From contig CATXWM010000028.1 in NCBI GenBank assembly GCA_958403205.1, forward strand, positions 1 to 28,579: a DNA stretch of 28,579 nt. The letters are read 5' to 3'. Below, one piece after another: positions 1 to 7,845 of the stretch (its first letter is position 1; the number at the start of each line of letters is the position of its first letter). A model generated the notes under the pieces. The model saw only the letters and a program-made list of their open reading frames with translations, was not told the origin of the DNA and searched no databases. This DNA is from an uncultured Collinsella sp. (GTDB taxonomy: Bacteria > Actinomycetota > Coriobacteriia > Coriobacteriales > Coriobacteriaceae). Both the position numbers and the translations under genes were made by a program.

Positions 1-174
1 GATATCGGACACAGGGGCCGCAAGGGCCCTTACACCAACTTTCTCGACACTACCGATAAGAAGACTTCCGTTATGTTCATGCACCACATTAAATTGCGAC
101 AGTTTCACTTCGCACCATCTCCATTTCCAATCAAATCCATATCGACCCTCAGACGCTGCGCATACGCCAGCGCA
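1..174. other. Non-coding stretch at the window edge
   Basis: No convincing gene is seen. The stretch lies downstream of the minus-strand permease that ends at 175. A short GC hairpin (GGGCC/GGCCC, about 16-28) and a weak CGCTG/CAGCG repeat (about 154-171) are present, but neither is followed by a T-run on the minus strand, so no terminator is called. Confidence 0.5.
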
Positions 175-963
175 CTACCTTCTTCGATAAAAACTGCACG
201 AAAGCAGCAATAGACATGCGAGCGACACGATGACCGCATGGCCGCATGCAGCCATCAGGACCGTCCCGCCGGCAGCCCCGCACGCCCTCATCCAATAAGC
301 CATGTGAACCGGGGGTAAAACGGTTGGGAAACTCATCGCGATAACAAGGCCCGCGAACGTTGCGACCAGCAAGGCTCCCGACACAAGAGATCTGATCCTG
401 AACACCTCATATGCAACCGCAACCATCAGCGTATAAGCGGCGTCTATAACGATATTCGACAGGAGTGCCGAGGTCACATTACCAACCGTAAGGCTGTCTA
501 GACCGCTTCCGGAGCACACGGCAAAGACCGCAGCGACACCGAGAGTAAACACGATGTAGGGGCACAGCGTATACACTTCGCAAGCCAATGTCTTTGCCGC
601 AAACAGCTGCCAGCTGCGGAAGCCCCGAGCAATCGAAACTCCCCTTGCCGACACGCTCGTCGCATCACCGAATAGCGTCCCCGCCACAACAACAGAGACG
701 ATTGGGAAGAACACCGTATGCGCCATGGAGACGACACTTAGCCAGGAAGAGATACCCGTTGGCCCAACCCCTATCGAGAAAAGATAGCCCGGATCGGCGG
801 AAAAGCCAAAGAACTGGCCCTCTCCCCCTGCGGAGACCCATGCGCCGGACCCGGCAAACACATAAATCCCCGCGATGCCCAAATACATCAGCGCTATTAT
901 CACGGCGAGTTTCATTCTCCTTGCGCGGAACAGTTCCGCCCTGACCGACATCCCAAGATTCAT
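175..963 (-). CDS. ABC-2 type transporter permease, second of two (immunity/export module)
   Basis: This is a 262-residue integral membrane protein with about six hydrophobic segments and no enzymatic motif. It is the second permease of a module with the ATPase at 1778-2698 and the permease at 960-1781. I chose the ATG at 963 because it overlaps the stop of the upstream permease (ATGA); the reading frame extends further upstream, but that part only shadows the upstream gene and is Cys/Arg-rich. The family layout (one BcrA-like ATPase plus two permeases of about 260 residues) is that of LanFEG-type lantibiotic immunity and of ABC-2 exporters. The link to the Cys-rich peptides encoded upstream in the same direction is inferred from position. 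The substrate is unknown. Confidence 0.75.
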   Translation of the reverse strand: MNLGMSVRAELFRARRMKLAVIIALMYLGIAGIYVFAGSGAWVSAGGEGQFFGFSADPGYLFSIGVGPTGISSWLSVVSMAHTVFFPIVSVVVAGTLFGDATSVSARGVSIARGFRSWQLFAAKTLACEVYTLCPYIVFTLGVAAVFAVCSGSGLDSLTVGNVTSALLSNIVIDAAYTLMVAVAYEVFRIRSLVSGALLVATFAGLVIAMSFPTVLPPVHMAYWMRACGAAGGTVLMAACGHAVIVSLACLLLLSCSFYRRR

Positions 964-1781
964 CGAACCGCCGTCCTTACAAATAGCGAGACGAGCGCAA
1001 CTCCAACCGACACAAGCACAGTGCCGCCCGCATACAGCAAAACCTGAATTACACCAACATTCTGCATACTCAGGGAACACAGGTTCATCAGGTAATACAC
1101 GGGCGAGAGCATGAGCAGCAAGCTGGGCTGACCGCTTCCGTATGTACTTGGGAACCACACCATCACAAATGTCGAAACCGCTATTGCAACGACGCTGCTC
1201 GCCACCACACTCCTCGTGAGCAAATACAGGGCGAAGGTAGCGGCGTACATCGAAATGAGCAGCAGCGCGATCATCAGCGCAATCGATACAAATTGGGCAA
1301 ACCCTGAGCACGAGGCCCCAACGTCCCATTGGGCCATCTTGGTTAAATACAGCGCAGTCGTAGAAAGAAGATACACGGCACCGACCAGAGTGCAGTTCAC
1401 CAACAGCTTCGTGATCACAATCGCCGCCTGCGACACCCCTCGCGATCTCGATACGGCGTAAGCCACGGATTCAAAGTCTCTCGACGTAGCGTAAACCGCG
1501 TAGAGAATCGTCACCGGAATCCAGACCACTGTAGACGCAAAAGACGTCCGGGCAACAGAGCCCAAAACGTCCCCTGCATCCACTAGGTTTCCAATAAAAC
1601 CTATAGCCCCTCCAAGCGTATACGGGTCATCACCGGCGACCATGATCAGCACCTCAGATGAAGTCGCAGCCGCAACCACATACAGCACAGCCGCAAGCGC
1701 AATCATCAGAGCGGTCGCCGGGTGCCTGGCGAGCAACCATACCTCGCTCCGAAAAGCTGAGATGAACTCGCGTTTCATCAC
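960..1781 (-). CDS. ABC-2 type transporter permease, first of two
   Basis: This 273-residue protein starts with a basic, short cytoplasmic N-terminus (MMKREFISAFRSEVWLLARH) followed by about six membrane segments, the usual plan of ABC-2 permeases. Its start overlaps the end of the ATPase gene (stop near 1778) and its own stop overlaps the start of the next permease, so the three genes are translationally coupled. With the paralogous permease it would form a heterodimeric channel driven by the ATPase. The role is probably export of, or self-protection against, a peptide; the substrate cannot be read from sequence. Confidence 0.78.
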   Translation of the reverse strand: MMKREFISAFRSEVWLLARHPATALMIALAAVLYVVAAATSSEVLIMVAGDDPYTLGGAIGFIGNLVDAGDVLGSVARTSFASTVVWIPVTILYAVYATSRDFESVAYAVSRSRGVSQAAIVITKLLVNCTLVGAVYLLSTTALYLTKMAQWDVGASCSGFAQFVSIALMIALLLISMYAATFALYLLTRSVVASSVVAIAVSTFVMVWFPSTYGSGQPSLLLMLSPVYYLMNLCSLSMQNVGVIQVLLYAGGTVLVSVGVALVSLFVRTAVR

Positions 1782-2698
1782 AGCTCGCTCTCTCGACCGA
1801 TGAGCTCCGAATAAAACTCCTCAAGGCTCTTCCTATGAGAATACGCCTCCGCAACCCTCACACCTGCGGTCGAGAGCGCTTCGATTGCAATGCCCCGCCC
1901 TTCCTTTTTCTCCTCATAGCGCATAAGGACGCTGCCGTCCGGCAGAAAAGAATGTGAGGTCTCATCTCCGAGAACCGATCTCGTTCGCTCCAGATCGTCC
2001 ACATGCAACACGAAACCACCGCGGCATGACTTTTCCAGCTGAGGTGCGGTCATCCTTCGAATGAGGCGACCATGACTTATGAAGAGGTAATCAGTTGCCA
2101 GCTTGTGCATCTCCTCAAGATTGTGGCTGGATACGAGAATCGTTTTACCTTGATCTTTGTTAAGATGCGTAAGGATTTTTCTTACTTCGACTATCCCCAT
2201 CGGATCCAGGCCGTTTGTCGGCTCGTCCAGGATCAACAGCTCCGGATCGCCCAGCAACGCTATGGCCAGATCGAGACGCCTCCTCATTCCCATTGAGAAG
2301 TTCTTCACTTTCTTCCCGCCGGCCTCCCCCAAACCGACGGTTGATAACACACCGTCGATGGAACGATCGGTGGGAAGCCCCCACTCAATACAGCGAACGA
2401 CCAAGTTGTCTCGCGCGGTCAGATTAGGATACGAAGCATTGAGGTCGGGCATATAACCCAGCCTTTCCCTGCAGCTCCGTATTTCACGTCTCCCGGTTTG
2501 CCCAAACATCGAGATCGTTCCTGACGATGGCTCCGAAAGCCCCGTGATCAATCGAATTAACGTGCTCTTGCCGGCACCATTCTCCCCAATGAGTGCACAC
2601 AGCTCGCCTTCCATTAAAGAGAACGAGACTGATTTAACCGCTTCAAACCCGCCATATCTCTTGGATATGGCACGCAATTCAACTGGGACTTCCCGCAT
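1778..2698 (-). CDS. ABC transporter ATP-binding protein, BcrA/LanF-like
   Basis: This is a 306-residue ATPase. Walker A is GENGAGKST, the signature is the degenerate SMGMRRRLDLA seen in BcrA/NatA-type exporters, Walker B is LLILDEPTNGLD, and the switch histidine lies in SSHNLEEM. A C-terminal extension of about 90 residues follows the nucleotide-binding domain, as is common in this subfamily. The frame is open to 2794, but the ATG at 2698 has a GGGGAGG ribosome-binding site 9 nt upstream and begins the conserved domain, whereas the ATG at 2707 directly abuts that site. The gene is first in an overlapping three-gene exporter module and lies downstream of the two Cys-rich peptide genes on the same strand. 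Such modules typically give bacteriocin immunity or export; that function is inferred here. Confidence 0.85.
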   Translation of the reverse strand: MREVPVELRAISKRYGGFEAVKSVSFSLMEGELCALIGENGAGKSTLIRLITGLSEPSSGTISMFGQTGRREIRSCRERLGYMPDLNASYPNLTARDNLVVRCIEWGLPTDRSIDGVLSTVGLGEAGGKKVKNFSMGMRRRLDLAIALLGDPELLILDEPTNGLDPMGIVEVRKILTHLNKDQGKTILVSSHNLEEMHKLATDYLFISHGRLIRRMTAPQLEKSCRGGFVLHVDDLERTRSVLGDETSHSFLPDGSVLMRYEEKKEGRGIAIEALSTAGVRVAEAYSHRKSLEEFYSELIGRESEL

Positions 2699-2836
2699 GG
2701 ACGACATCCTCCCCGTCAATAAAAAGGGACGACATGGCAATTGTGCGGGGTTATAGGTAACGTCGGTTCGCCCCCCCATATTGCAATGCCACATCGCCCC
2801 TCAGGCGCTGCTGGCCAAAATATCTTTGAACAGTCT

Positions 2837-2883
2837 GTGCACGCCGTACGGCGTGCACTATCCGCTAAAAGCGGATAGTGCAC
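2837..2883 (-). promoter_or_regulatory. Two overlapping, mutually exclusive hairpins after the second Cys-rich peptide
   Basis: A perfect 22-bp palindrome occupies 2837-2858. It shares GTGCAC (2853-2858) with a 13-bp stem (2853-2865 with 2871-2883, loop TAAAA). The stop codon of the second peptide (2865-2867) lies at the loop of this stem, so the stem includes its last codons. Only one of the two structures can form at a time. There is no T-run, so this is not a plain terminator. It may lower read-through or protect the 3' end between the peptide genes and the ABC genes. Confidence 0.6.
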
Positions 2884-2984
2884 TCCTGTGAAGAACACTT
2901 GGTGCTGCAGCTGCCGTGCGCGTAAAAGAAGCAATTGTTGCACATGGGCTCAGCCCCGGCTGACGGCTCGGTAATCCATTCCAT
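2865..2984 (-). CDS. Cys-rich small peptide B, candidate bacteriocin/RiPP precursor
   Basis: This is a 39-codon gene with a strong AGGAGG site about 8 nt before the ATG at 2984. The product starts MEWITEP, then has a CNNCFFYAHGSC core and ends ECTIRF; cysteines lie at residues 15, 18, 26, 30 and 35. It is a close paralogue of the peptide encoded at 3031-3150: Trp3, Glu-Pro at 6-7, the CxNCFFYAHGxC block, all five Cys positions and the final Arg-Phe are kept. The Cys-poor first 14 residues followed by a Cys-dense second half resemble a leader plus core. There is no double-glycine cleavage site. I recognise no named family. A small metal-binding or disulfide-bonded peptide is an alternative to a RiPP. 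Confidence 0.8.
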   Translation of the reverse strand: MEWITEPSAGAEPMCNNCFFYAHGSCSTKCSSQECTIRF

Positions 2985-3030
2985 TTCATTCCCCTCCTTT
3001 CGCGGTAGAAAGCCAGTTCATCTCTGCCCC

Positions 3031-3150
3031 CTAGAAACGGAACGTGCAGGACTGATTGGGGCACCTCTTCGTGCATCCCCCGTGCGCGTAGAAGAAGCAG
3101 TTGCCGCACGCGGGTGCAACGCCTTCCTCCGGCTCGTTAATCCAATCCAT
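3031..3150 (-). CDS. Cys-rich small peptide A, candidate bacteriocin/RiPP precursor
   Basis: This is a 39-codon gene with AAGGAGG 5-6 nt before the ATG at 3150. It is the first gene after the promoter at 3189-3217. The product starts MDWINEPEEG, contains CGNCFFYAHGGC, and ends SCTFRF; cysteines are at 15, 18, 26, 30 and 35. It ends 46 nt before its paralogue, so the pair arose by tandem duplication. DNA identity is high over the FFYAHG block, but the first 14 residues differ more, so the second half is the constrained part. Being first in line with an ABC exporter downstream fits a secreted antimicrobial or signalling peptide. Function and modification are unknown. Confidence 0.82.
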   Translation of the reverse strand: MDWINEPEEGVAPACGNCFFYAHGGCTKRCPNQSCTFRF

Positions 3151-3188
3151 CTCTCCCTCCTTTCCTTGCATACCGAATTGATAATGTT

Positions 3189-3217
3189 ATTCTAATTCGA
3201 TATGTATCATATTTCAA
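3189..3217 (-). promoter_or_regulatory. Promoter of the Cys-rich peptide operon
   Basis: On the minus strand a -35 of TTGAAA (3212-3217) is followed by a 17-base spacer and a -10 of TAGAAT (3189-3194). The surroundings are AT-rich. The predicted start near 3182 leaves a leader of about 30 nt before the ribosome-binding site of peptide A. Confidence 0.75.
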
Positions 3218-3339
3218 TATAAGCTTATTTATATATTACACAAGGTAAGCACCCCCCCTGCATCCAGCACAGGAAATGACTCTCTCGTTCCCCAGTGACG
3301 CGGCGAGAAATACAGGCCACTGCAGGACGTTGAATGAAC

Positions 3340-3369
3340 AGCCCGTGAAAACCGTTGTTTTCACGGGCT
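3340..3369. terminator. Hairpin downstream of the XRE regulator gene
   Basis: A perfect 13-bp stem (3340-3352 with 3357-3369) has a 4-nt loop. A T6 run follows on the plus strand only after a gap of about 14 nt, and none follows on the minus strand. Termination of the minus-strand XRE gene is therefore plausible but not certain. Confidence 0.5.
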
Positions 3370-3401
3370 GCACCTGCTCAATACTTTTTTATTCTCCAGC
3401 C

Positions 3402-3731
3402 TCAGTCGTCTCTAAGATCGACCACGTAAACATGATCTGACTCCAGGACCGGGTCATCACCCGTCGCGGTCGCCCTGCTCAGCGCGTTGCGGGCGCGCCG
3501 CGTCGCCAGTTCCTCAAGTTCTCTTTCGTTGACGCGCTTAATAAGATCGCCAGGCTGGCAATCAAGCTCTACGCAAATATCCAGCAATGTCTTTAACCTA
3601 ATTGCCTTCACCTTGCCATTTCGTATTTTTGAGATACTTGCCGGTGTGTGCCCGGTCGCCCGAATGATATCCGTACTCGTCTTTCCGCGTCGAAGCAATA
3701 AGCTTTCAAGCTCAATAATCAGATAGTCCAT
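3402..3731 (-). CDS. XRE-family helix-turn-helix regulator (YozG-like)
   Basis: This is a 109-residue DNA-binding protein. The Cro/C1-type HTH covers about residues 5-65, with the recognition region TPASISKIRNGKVKAIRLKT and the ending LDICVELDCQPGDLI that is typical of YozG-like regulators. A charged tail of about 40 residues follows. The start at 3731 follows the upstream stop by 8 nt and has GAGGGG before it; the longer open frame overlaps the upstream gene. The gene follows a DUF2975 membrane protein gene, a pairing common in Firmicutes and Actinobacteria, where the regulator probably controls its own two-gene operon. The signal is unknown. Confidence 0.85.
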   Translation of the reverse strand: MDYLIIELESLLLRRGKTSTDIIRATGHTPASISKIRNGKVKAIRLKTLLDICVELDCQPGDLIKRVNERELEELATRRARNALSRATATGDDPVLESDHVYVVDLRDD

Positions 3732-3739
3732 GCCGCCCC

Positions 3740-4279
3740 TCACACCAAATCCTCGGTCTGGTCTTGAAGCAGAGCTCCGTAGCGCCATATCGCAGAAATC
3801 GAGAAGCAGCAAACGGCCCCCAGCACAGCACCAATATCTATGGGCAGGGCCAGGTTTTCAAACATCGAATAGGCGTTCCCCAGCAAGTCGAAGGGGCCAA
3901 TCACTATCGAAAGAAACCCCGGAGAAAACAAGAGGTCACCTATTGCTGCTGCAACAAACAGCCACCCGATAATCGAGATTCTTCGAGCATGCGAAAGGGT
4001 AAAGGGCGATTCGCCATGAGCCATGTCCATGCTGATTCCCCGCAGGGTCCATGTGGCCCCTCCGGAAATCAGAAGATACATCAAAGGAACCACTACGGAA
4101 ACCGTCTTTGATGGATCATATAGGTTTCCTTGAGCAGCCATAAGCCCAATGGAAATAACCACCACCACCGAACAGCAACACACCGCTATAAACAGCGCCG
4201 TAAACAGAATCCCAAGCCTTCTTCCGAGAGTCATCATCTTCTGGATGGACTTATCGATCTTCTGGGCGCTATTCACCAC
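3740..4279 (-). CDS. DUF2975 family membrane protein
   Basis: This protein of about 179 residues has four predicted membrane segments (roughly residues 22-47, 60-80, 108-128 and 150-170). The block SGGATWTLRGISMDMAHGESPFT before the third segment, then ARRISIIGW, is the conserved core of DUF2975. Start codons are two adjacent GTGs (4279 and 4276) after AGGAGG; the second has the better 7-nt spacing. The XRE gene begins 8 nt after its stop, so the two form an operon. The biochemical role of DUF2975 is unknown. Confidence 0.85.
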   Translation of the reverse strand: MVNSAQKIDKSIQKMMTLGRRLGILFTALFIAVCCCSVVVVISIGLMAAQGNLYDPSKTVSVVVPLMYLLISGGATWTLRGISMDMAHGESPFTLSHARRISIIGWLFVAAAIGDLLFSPGFLSIVIGPFDLLGNAYSMFENLALPIDIGAVLGAVCCFSISAIWRYGALLQDQTEDLV

Positions 4280-4396
4280 AGCTCCTCCTAAAGCAATCAG
4301 AGGTCTTCTTACTTACTGTTTTTCCTACATTGTAACGAACTCGATAAGAAGAGGGTCGCTTCACGCCGCGCAATCCCGAACTCCAAGCGTTTCTCA

Positions 4397-6012
4397 TCAG
4401 CATTGCCCATCTTTCGAGTCGAAATTCAAATCCAGTTTCTTATCGCATGCCAAAATCAAATCCTGATCGTGGCTTACAACAAGAATTAGCTGATTAAAGG
4501 GGTTTCGAGAGACATACTCCGTGAACTCCCGACGGCTTTCTTCGTCTAAATCATTCGTCGGCTCGTCAAACACAAGCACTTCCGGTTGCCTGCAAAGTGC
4601 TGAGATTATCCTTAGCTTCCGATACTCTCCACCAGAAAGGTCCCTACAATTCTTACCTTTTAACGATTCGACGGTTCGGCAGAAACTCGGCACAAGCTCG
4701 CAGAGATGCTCGCCCGTTCCCCGAATCGATGCCCTCTCAAGATAGTGTTCCACCGTTTCATTCGGAATAAAGAGCTTTTGCGGGCACACCGCAAACAGGT
4801 CATGTCGGATCGTCTCCATATCGAGCTCTTCATATGGCACCGACCCCAAAGCCCGATGTCCCCCAGCAGAATATAGTCCAAGAAGCACCTTCAGAAACGT
4901 GCTTTTGCCGCATCCGTTCGGCCCGGTAATGGCATAGGTTTCCCCCTCTCGACGTCCACGGAGAGATCGCGGTACAAGTAGGGCTTTCCCGCGTATCGGT
5001 ACGCGATGTTGGACAACGATATGCTCTCCACGTGCCCAACCGTGAGGGTGCCGCGGTCCTCGGCGTCCTCCGTCAGAGCCCCCAATCGGTCGAACGAGGC
5101 CCTTGCGTCCTGATACGATTTGAAATAATTCAAATAATATTTGAAGCATCCGAACGCCATCGAGTAATACGAGTTCACCATTGTGAACTCGCCAATGCTC
5201 ATTCTTCCGCTTAATATTTCCATTCCGGAGATCACAAGCAACGCTCCCCGGAACACAGATGAGATCAGGCCGTCGCTCGAGGTGGCCAGATTCGAGACCC
5301 TACTTGCTTTCATGTAAATCGGGTAGTACCCCTCGAATACCCCTTTGAGCGTCCGAGCGCTCTGGTCATATGCGCCATCGCACTTAATGTCAAACAACTG
5401 CGACAGCTCGCCGCTCACGGACGCGAAAAGCTTGCTCAACCCCTCCTTGTTCGCAAGCGAGCTGTTGTACAGCGGCTTTTTCAACGCCCTGAATAAAATG
5501 AAGTACGCAACAAGCGAACATGCACTTAACACCAGGAACACCGGATTGATCGAAAACAGGATGATGCATATCAACACAACCAGAACGACGTTAAGCCCGA
5601 TCGTCAGGAAGTTGTTCACGACAAACGATGACACCGCATTCGAATCCGCATACACCCTCTGCGTTGTATAGGATGGATCCGCCTGCTCCCCCTTTTCCAG
5701 GGGCCCCCGTTCAAACGACTCACACGTGGTCCCCATCAGTCTCGTCGTCATCTCCAAGATGACGCGCGATACGTTCACGCCCATCGCATGCGACATGAAG
5801 GAGGCCGATATCCCTATGCCCGCAACAAAGGCCGCAAACCATACGACGCGAGATGGGTCCCTATTCGTCACGAGAAAGTCTACAAACCCACCGTTTAAGG
5901 CGGGCATGATGCACGAGAGAGCGAAATTAACCAGCATGAGAATCACGAAAAGCCGTGACCCTTTACACCGAAACAACTCGTGAACCGTCTTCTTAAACAT
6001 GCCAGCTCCCAT
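4397..6012 (-). pseudogene. Fused ABC exporter (permease + ATPase) broken by a G-tract frameshift
   Basis: Frame one (from 6012 or, better, the ATG at 6000 with GGGAG 5 nt upstream) encodes an ABC exporter membrane domain of about 340 residues with six hydrophobic segments. It continues to the start of the ATPase domain (SLSNIAYRYAGKPYLYRDL), then runs out of frame. A second frame carries Walker A GPNGCGKST, signature LSGGEYRKL, Walker B VLVFDEPTNDLD and the H-loop VVSHD. The frames meet at a C5 run (4942-4946, G5 on the coding strand). One extra G would restore a single product of about 540 residues reading VERGETYAITGPNG. It could be a true mutation, a phase-variable tract or an assembly error. 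The exporter probably served the neighbouring peptide or radical SAM genes. Confidence 0.8.
4942..4946 (-). other. Homopolymer tract at the exporter frameshift
   Basis: A run of five C (five G on the coding strand) marks the point where the permease frame must switch to the ATPase frame. A six-base run would give an uninterrupted gene. Confidence 0.75.
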
Positions 6013-6096
6013 CAAGCGGCCTTTTATCCAAAACTGAATATGTTCGCCGCTTAATCGCTCCCATATATCCCTTGTTGTTAATCCTTGCTCAAGACA

Positions 6097-6459
6097 CTAT
6101 CTCGGGCTGCGGTGCCCAGGATTCCATTTCACCTTTATATACATACGAATAGGCCCCCTATTTGCATAGGCAAGCGCGGCGATTATAACGGCAGCCACCA
6201 TCAGGCCGAGAATAGCCCTTTTGTCCGGAAAAAGGGACGAGAGAAAAAGGCATATTGCGGAGAAAACTACAGACGCCCCCACCACTCGGTTTGCGCCTAG
6301 AGACTCGGCCGTCCGCTTTGCCTCCTCTAAACGCTCTCCCGATAGCAATGACATTCCGGCAAGCAATCCCGTGAGCTTGCCTCGATATATCATTATTCCG
6401 AACACCAGCAGCAGGCATGACCCCACCATTGGAACCACAACGTCCGACATCGCCATCAC
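6097..6459 (-). CDS. Small three-helix membrane protein, DUF3784-like
   Basis: This is a 120-residue protein with three hydrophobic segments (about residues 8-24, 60-77 and 82-98). The pattern GIMIYRGKLTGLLAG, then an Arg/Glu-rich loop, then a second helix resembles DUF3784 small membrane proteins; this is a resemblance in layout, not a proven match. Start candidates are GTG 6459, ATG 6456 and ATG 6450. AAGGA lies 11 nt before the GTG. It is upstream of, and on the same strand as, the broken ABC exporter. Its start abuts the truncated end of the divergent radical SAM remnant, so its promoter region may have been created by the deletion that truncated that gene. Confidence 0.6.
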   Translation of the reverse strand: MMAMSDVVVPMVGSCLLLVFGIMIYRGKLTGLLAGMSLLSGERLEEAKRTAESLGANRVVGASVVFSAICLFLSSLFPDKRAILGLMVAAVIIAALAYANRGPIRMYIKVKWNPGHRSPR

Positions 6460-6462
6460 TCC

Positions 6463-7295
6463 AGTCCATTCCTTGTCATCGAATCCTTGCGGCGGCTCAG
6501 CGCATCTGGCGTCAAATGCAACCTCGTGTCAAACGGACTGCTCGCAAGCTCAATTACTTTGCATGAGCTCGAACATACCGGTTTAAACGGCATACAGTTT
6601 AGCCTCGATGGCCTACGTGATTCTCATGAACATATGCGGGGGTTCCCGGGGCTATACGACCGGGTACTAGACGCCATCGATATCACGCTGAACGAAACTT
6701 CGCTGCACCTTTCGATTGCCTTTTGTCCAACATCATTTAATGTCGACGATTTCAAACCAGTTTGCACGATGCTCCGGGACAAGCTGAAATCGTCGAGCAG
6801 GACCGACCGAATTGACCTTCGAGTCAGCCACTTATGCTCCTCGGCAGAGCCCGAAAAAACCGCACAATTCGCCCTTCAAATAATCAATACCGTCGGTTGG
6901 TCAACACGATCAACGACCTTCGATACGATCCAGGCTATCGAGGCTACTTCATGTTTGAGTGGGGCGACCCCATCGACCACTTGGTCAGATTCCCCCAGCT
7001 GCAGATGCAATTTGACCAAGTGGCCATCCACGCCAATGGCGATATCGTCGTATCCCCCTATATACCTCTCATCATTGGAAACGTTCGCAAACACAGTCTT
7101 CAGGAATACTACGATGCCGGAATGGCAACCGTTTGGGATAAACCCGTTATTACCGCGTTGGCCAATCGCATGCACTCGATTGACGAGATGGAAGAGATCT
7201 CATCGTTGATTGCAGACATCAATATGGACGGCGACCTCTATATCGACCTAATCGATGACGATCTAGGCGACCTGAGCGTCCTGTCCCAACTCTAA
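6463..7295 (+). pseudogene. Truncated, frameshifted radical SAM/SPASM peptide maturase remnant
   Basis: The first part (6463 to about 6834) reads VIESLRRLSASGVKCNLVSNG, then GIQFSLDGLRDSHEHMRG, the middle of a radical SAM TIM barrel. The N-terminal CxxxCxxC cluster region, about 100 residues, is absent. At about 6833 the frame shifts: one missing base (TTA/ATG) would join RVSHL to MLLGRARKN. The downstream frame to 7295 holds a SPASM-like end with HANGDIVVSPYIPLIIGNVRKHS. The usual Cys after the PDG-like motif is replaced by Tyr, as I recall for some peptide-modifying members. It lies 12 nt upstream of a small ORF, the arrangement expected of a RiPP maturase and precursor. As it stands the enzyme cannot bind its radical SAM cluster. 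Confidence 0.8.
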
Positions 7296-7307
7296 GGAGA
7301 TGTTCCC

Positions 7308-7490
7308 ATGTACGAGACCCCAGAAGTAGAGAAGATGGATTCCAAAACCGGCCCCATTCCCGTTGTAGTCAACTTCGCAGCCGTCGTGGATAACGTAGTT
7401 GCAGCCGTCTACGATGCCGTCGTTGCGGCCTACGCATTCTGGTACTCGGCAGATAACGACGGCACCGAGGCAAGTACGGCACAAAACTAG
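7308..7490 (+). CDS. Candidate radical SAM-linked RiPP precursor peptide
   Basis: This 60-codon ORF has AAGGAG 8 nt before its ATG and begins 12 nt after the radical SAM remnant. The product starts MYETPEVEKMD, resembling leader peptides of several radical SAM-dependent RiPPs (Y-x-x-P-x-V/I-E). It is followed by GPIP, a Val/Ala-rich amphipathic stretch and an aromatic cluster AAYAFWYSA, then a polar tail. It has no Cys, so it is not a sactipeptide; cross-links on aromatic or aliphatic side chains would be more likely. With the maturase broken it is probably an orphan unless another enzyme acts on it. The family is not recognised. Confidence 0.65.
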   Translation: MYETPEVEKMDSKTGPIPVVVNFAAVVDNVVAAVYDAVVAAYAFWYSADNDGTEASTAQN

Positions 7491-7845
7491 TCGCCAACCC
7501 ATCGAGCAATCACCTCGCCTATCGCTGCATGCGATTGACTGCGCAGCCCTAGCCAACGCCCAGAGCGCCTTGAAGAGCTGCTTGTAAAATTCGCTCATTC
7601 AACAACGCGATCTCTTCACCAATCTCGGCCGGCCCGACAGAACTGCACACCAGTCGGACCGGCCAGACCCATAAAACGCTGCGTCCCGTCCACACCACAC
7701 CTCACGAAACTCGCACTGCCACCACATGGGCGATTCGCGCCTCGATGTTGCGGCGCGATACTATCACGAATAGTCCCCGTCCAACAAGGCTATCCCTTCC
7801 ACAGGCGTTTCAACTGTCAGTGGTAGCATTAAACTGAACGGTGAA
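7491..7845. other. Non-coding stretch between the peptide gene and the IS110 remnant
   Basis: No supported gene is seen. An imperfect 12-bp inverted repeat (7627-7638 with 7653-7664, one mismatch, 14-nt loop) lies about 140 nt after the peptide gene. It has no T-run and may be a decayed terminator. Confidence 0.4.

Larger units (their letters stand above)
3151..3401. other. Intergenic region between the XRE gene and the peptide operon
   Basis: This AT-rich stretch of 251 bases has no gene. It holds the peptide operon promoter (3189-3217) and a 13-bp hairpin (3340-3369). Its low GC content contrasts sharply with neighbouring genes. Confidence 0.6.

Noticed and set aside
2716..3109. Two frames of 75 and 83 codons over the Cys-rich peptide genes
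   Set aside because: They start inside the paralogous genes in another frame and lack their own ribosome sites; the 39-codon genes explain the region better.
6581..6588. GTTTAAAC inside the radical SAM remnant as another operator
   Set aside because: It lacks the TTG extension shared by the promoter sites and lies inside coding sequence.
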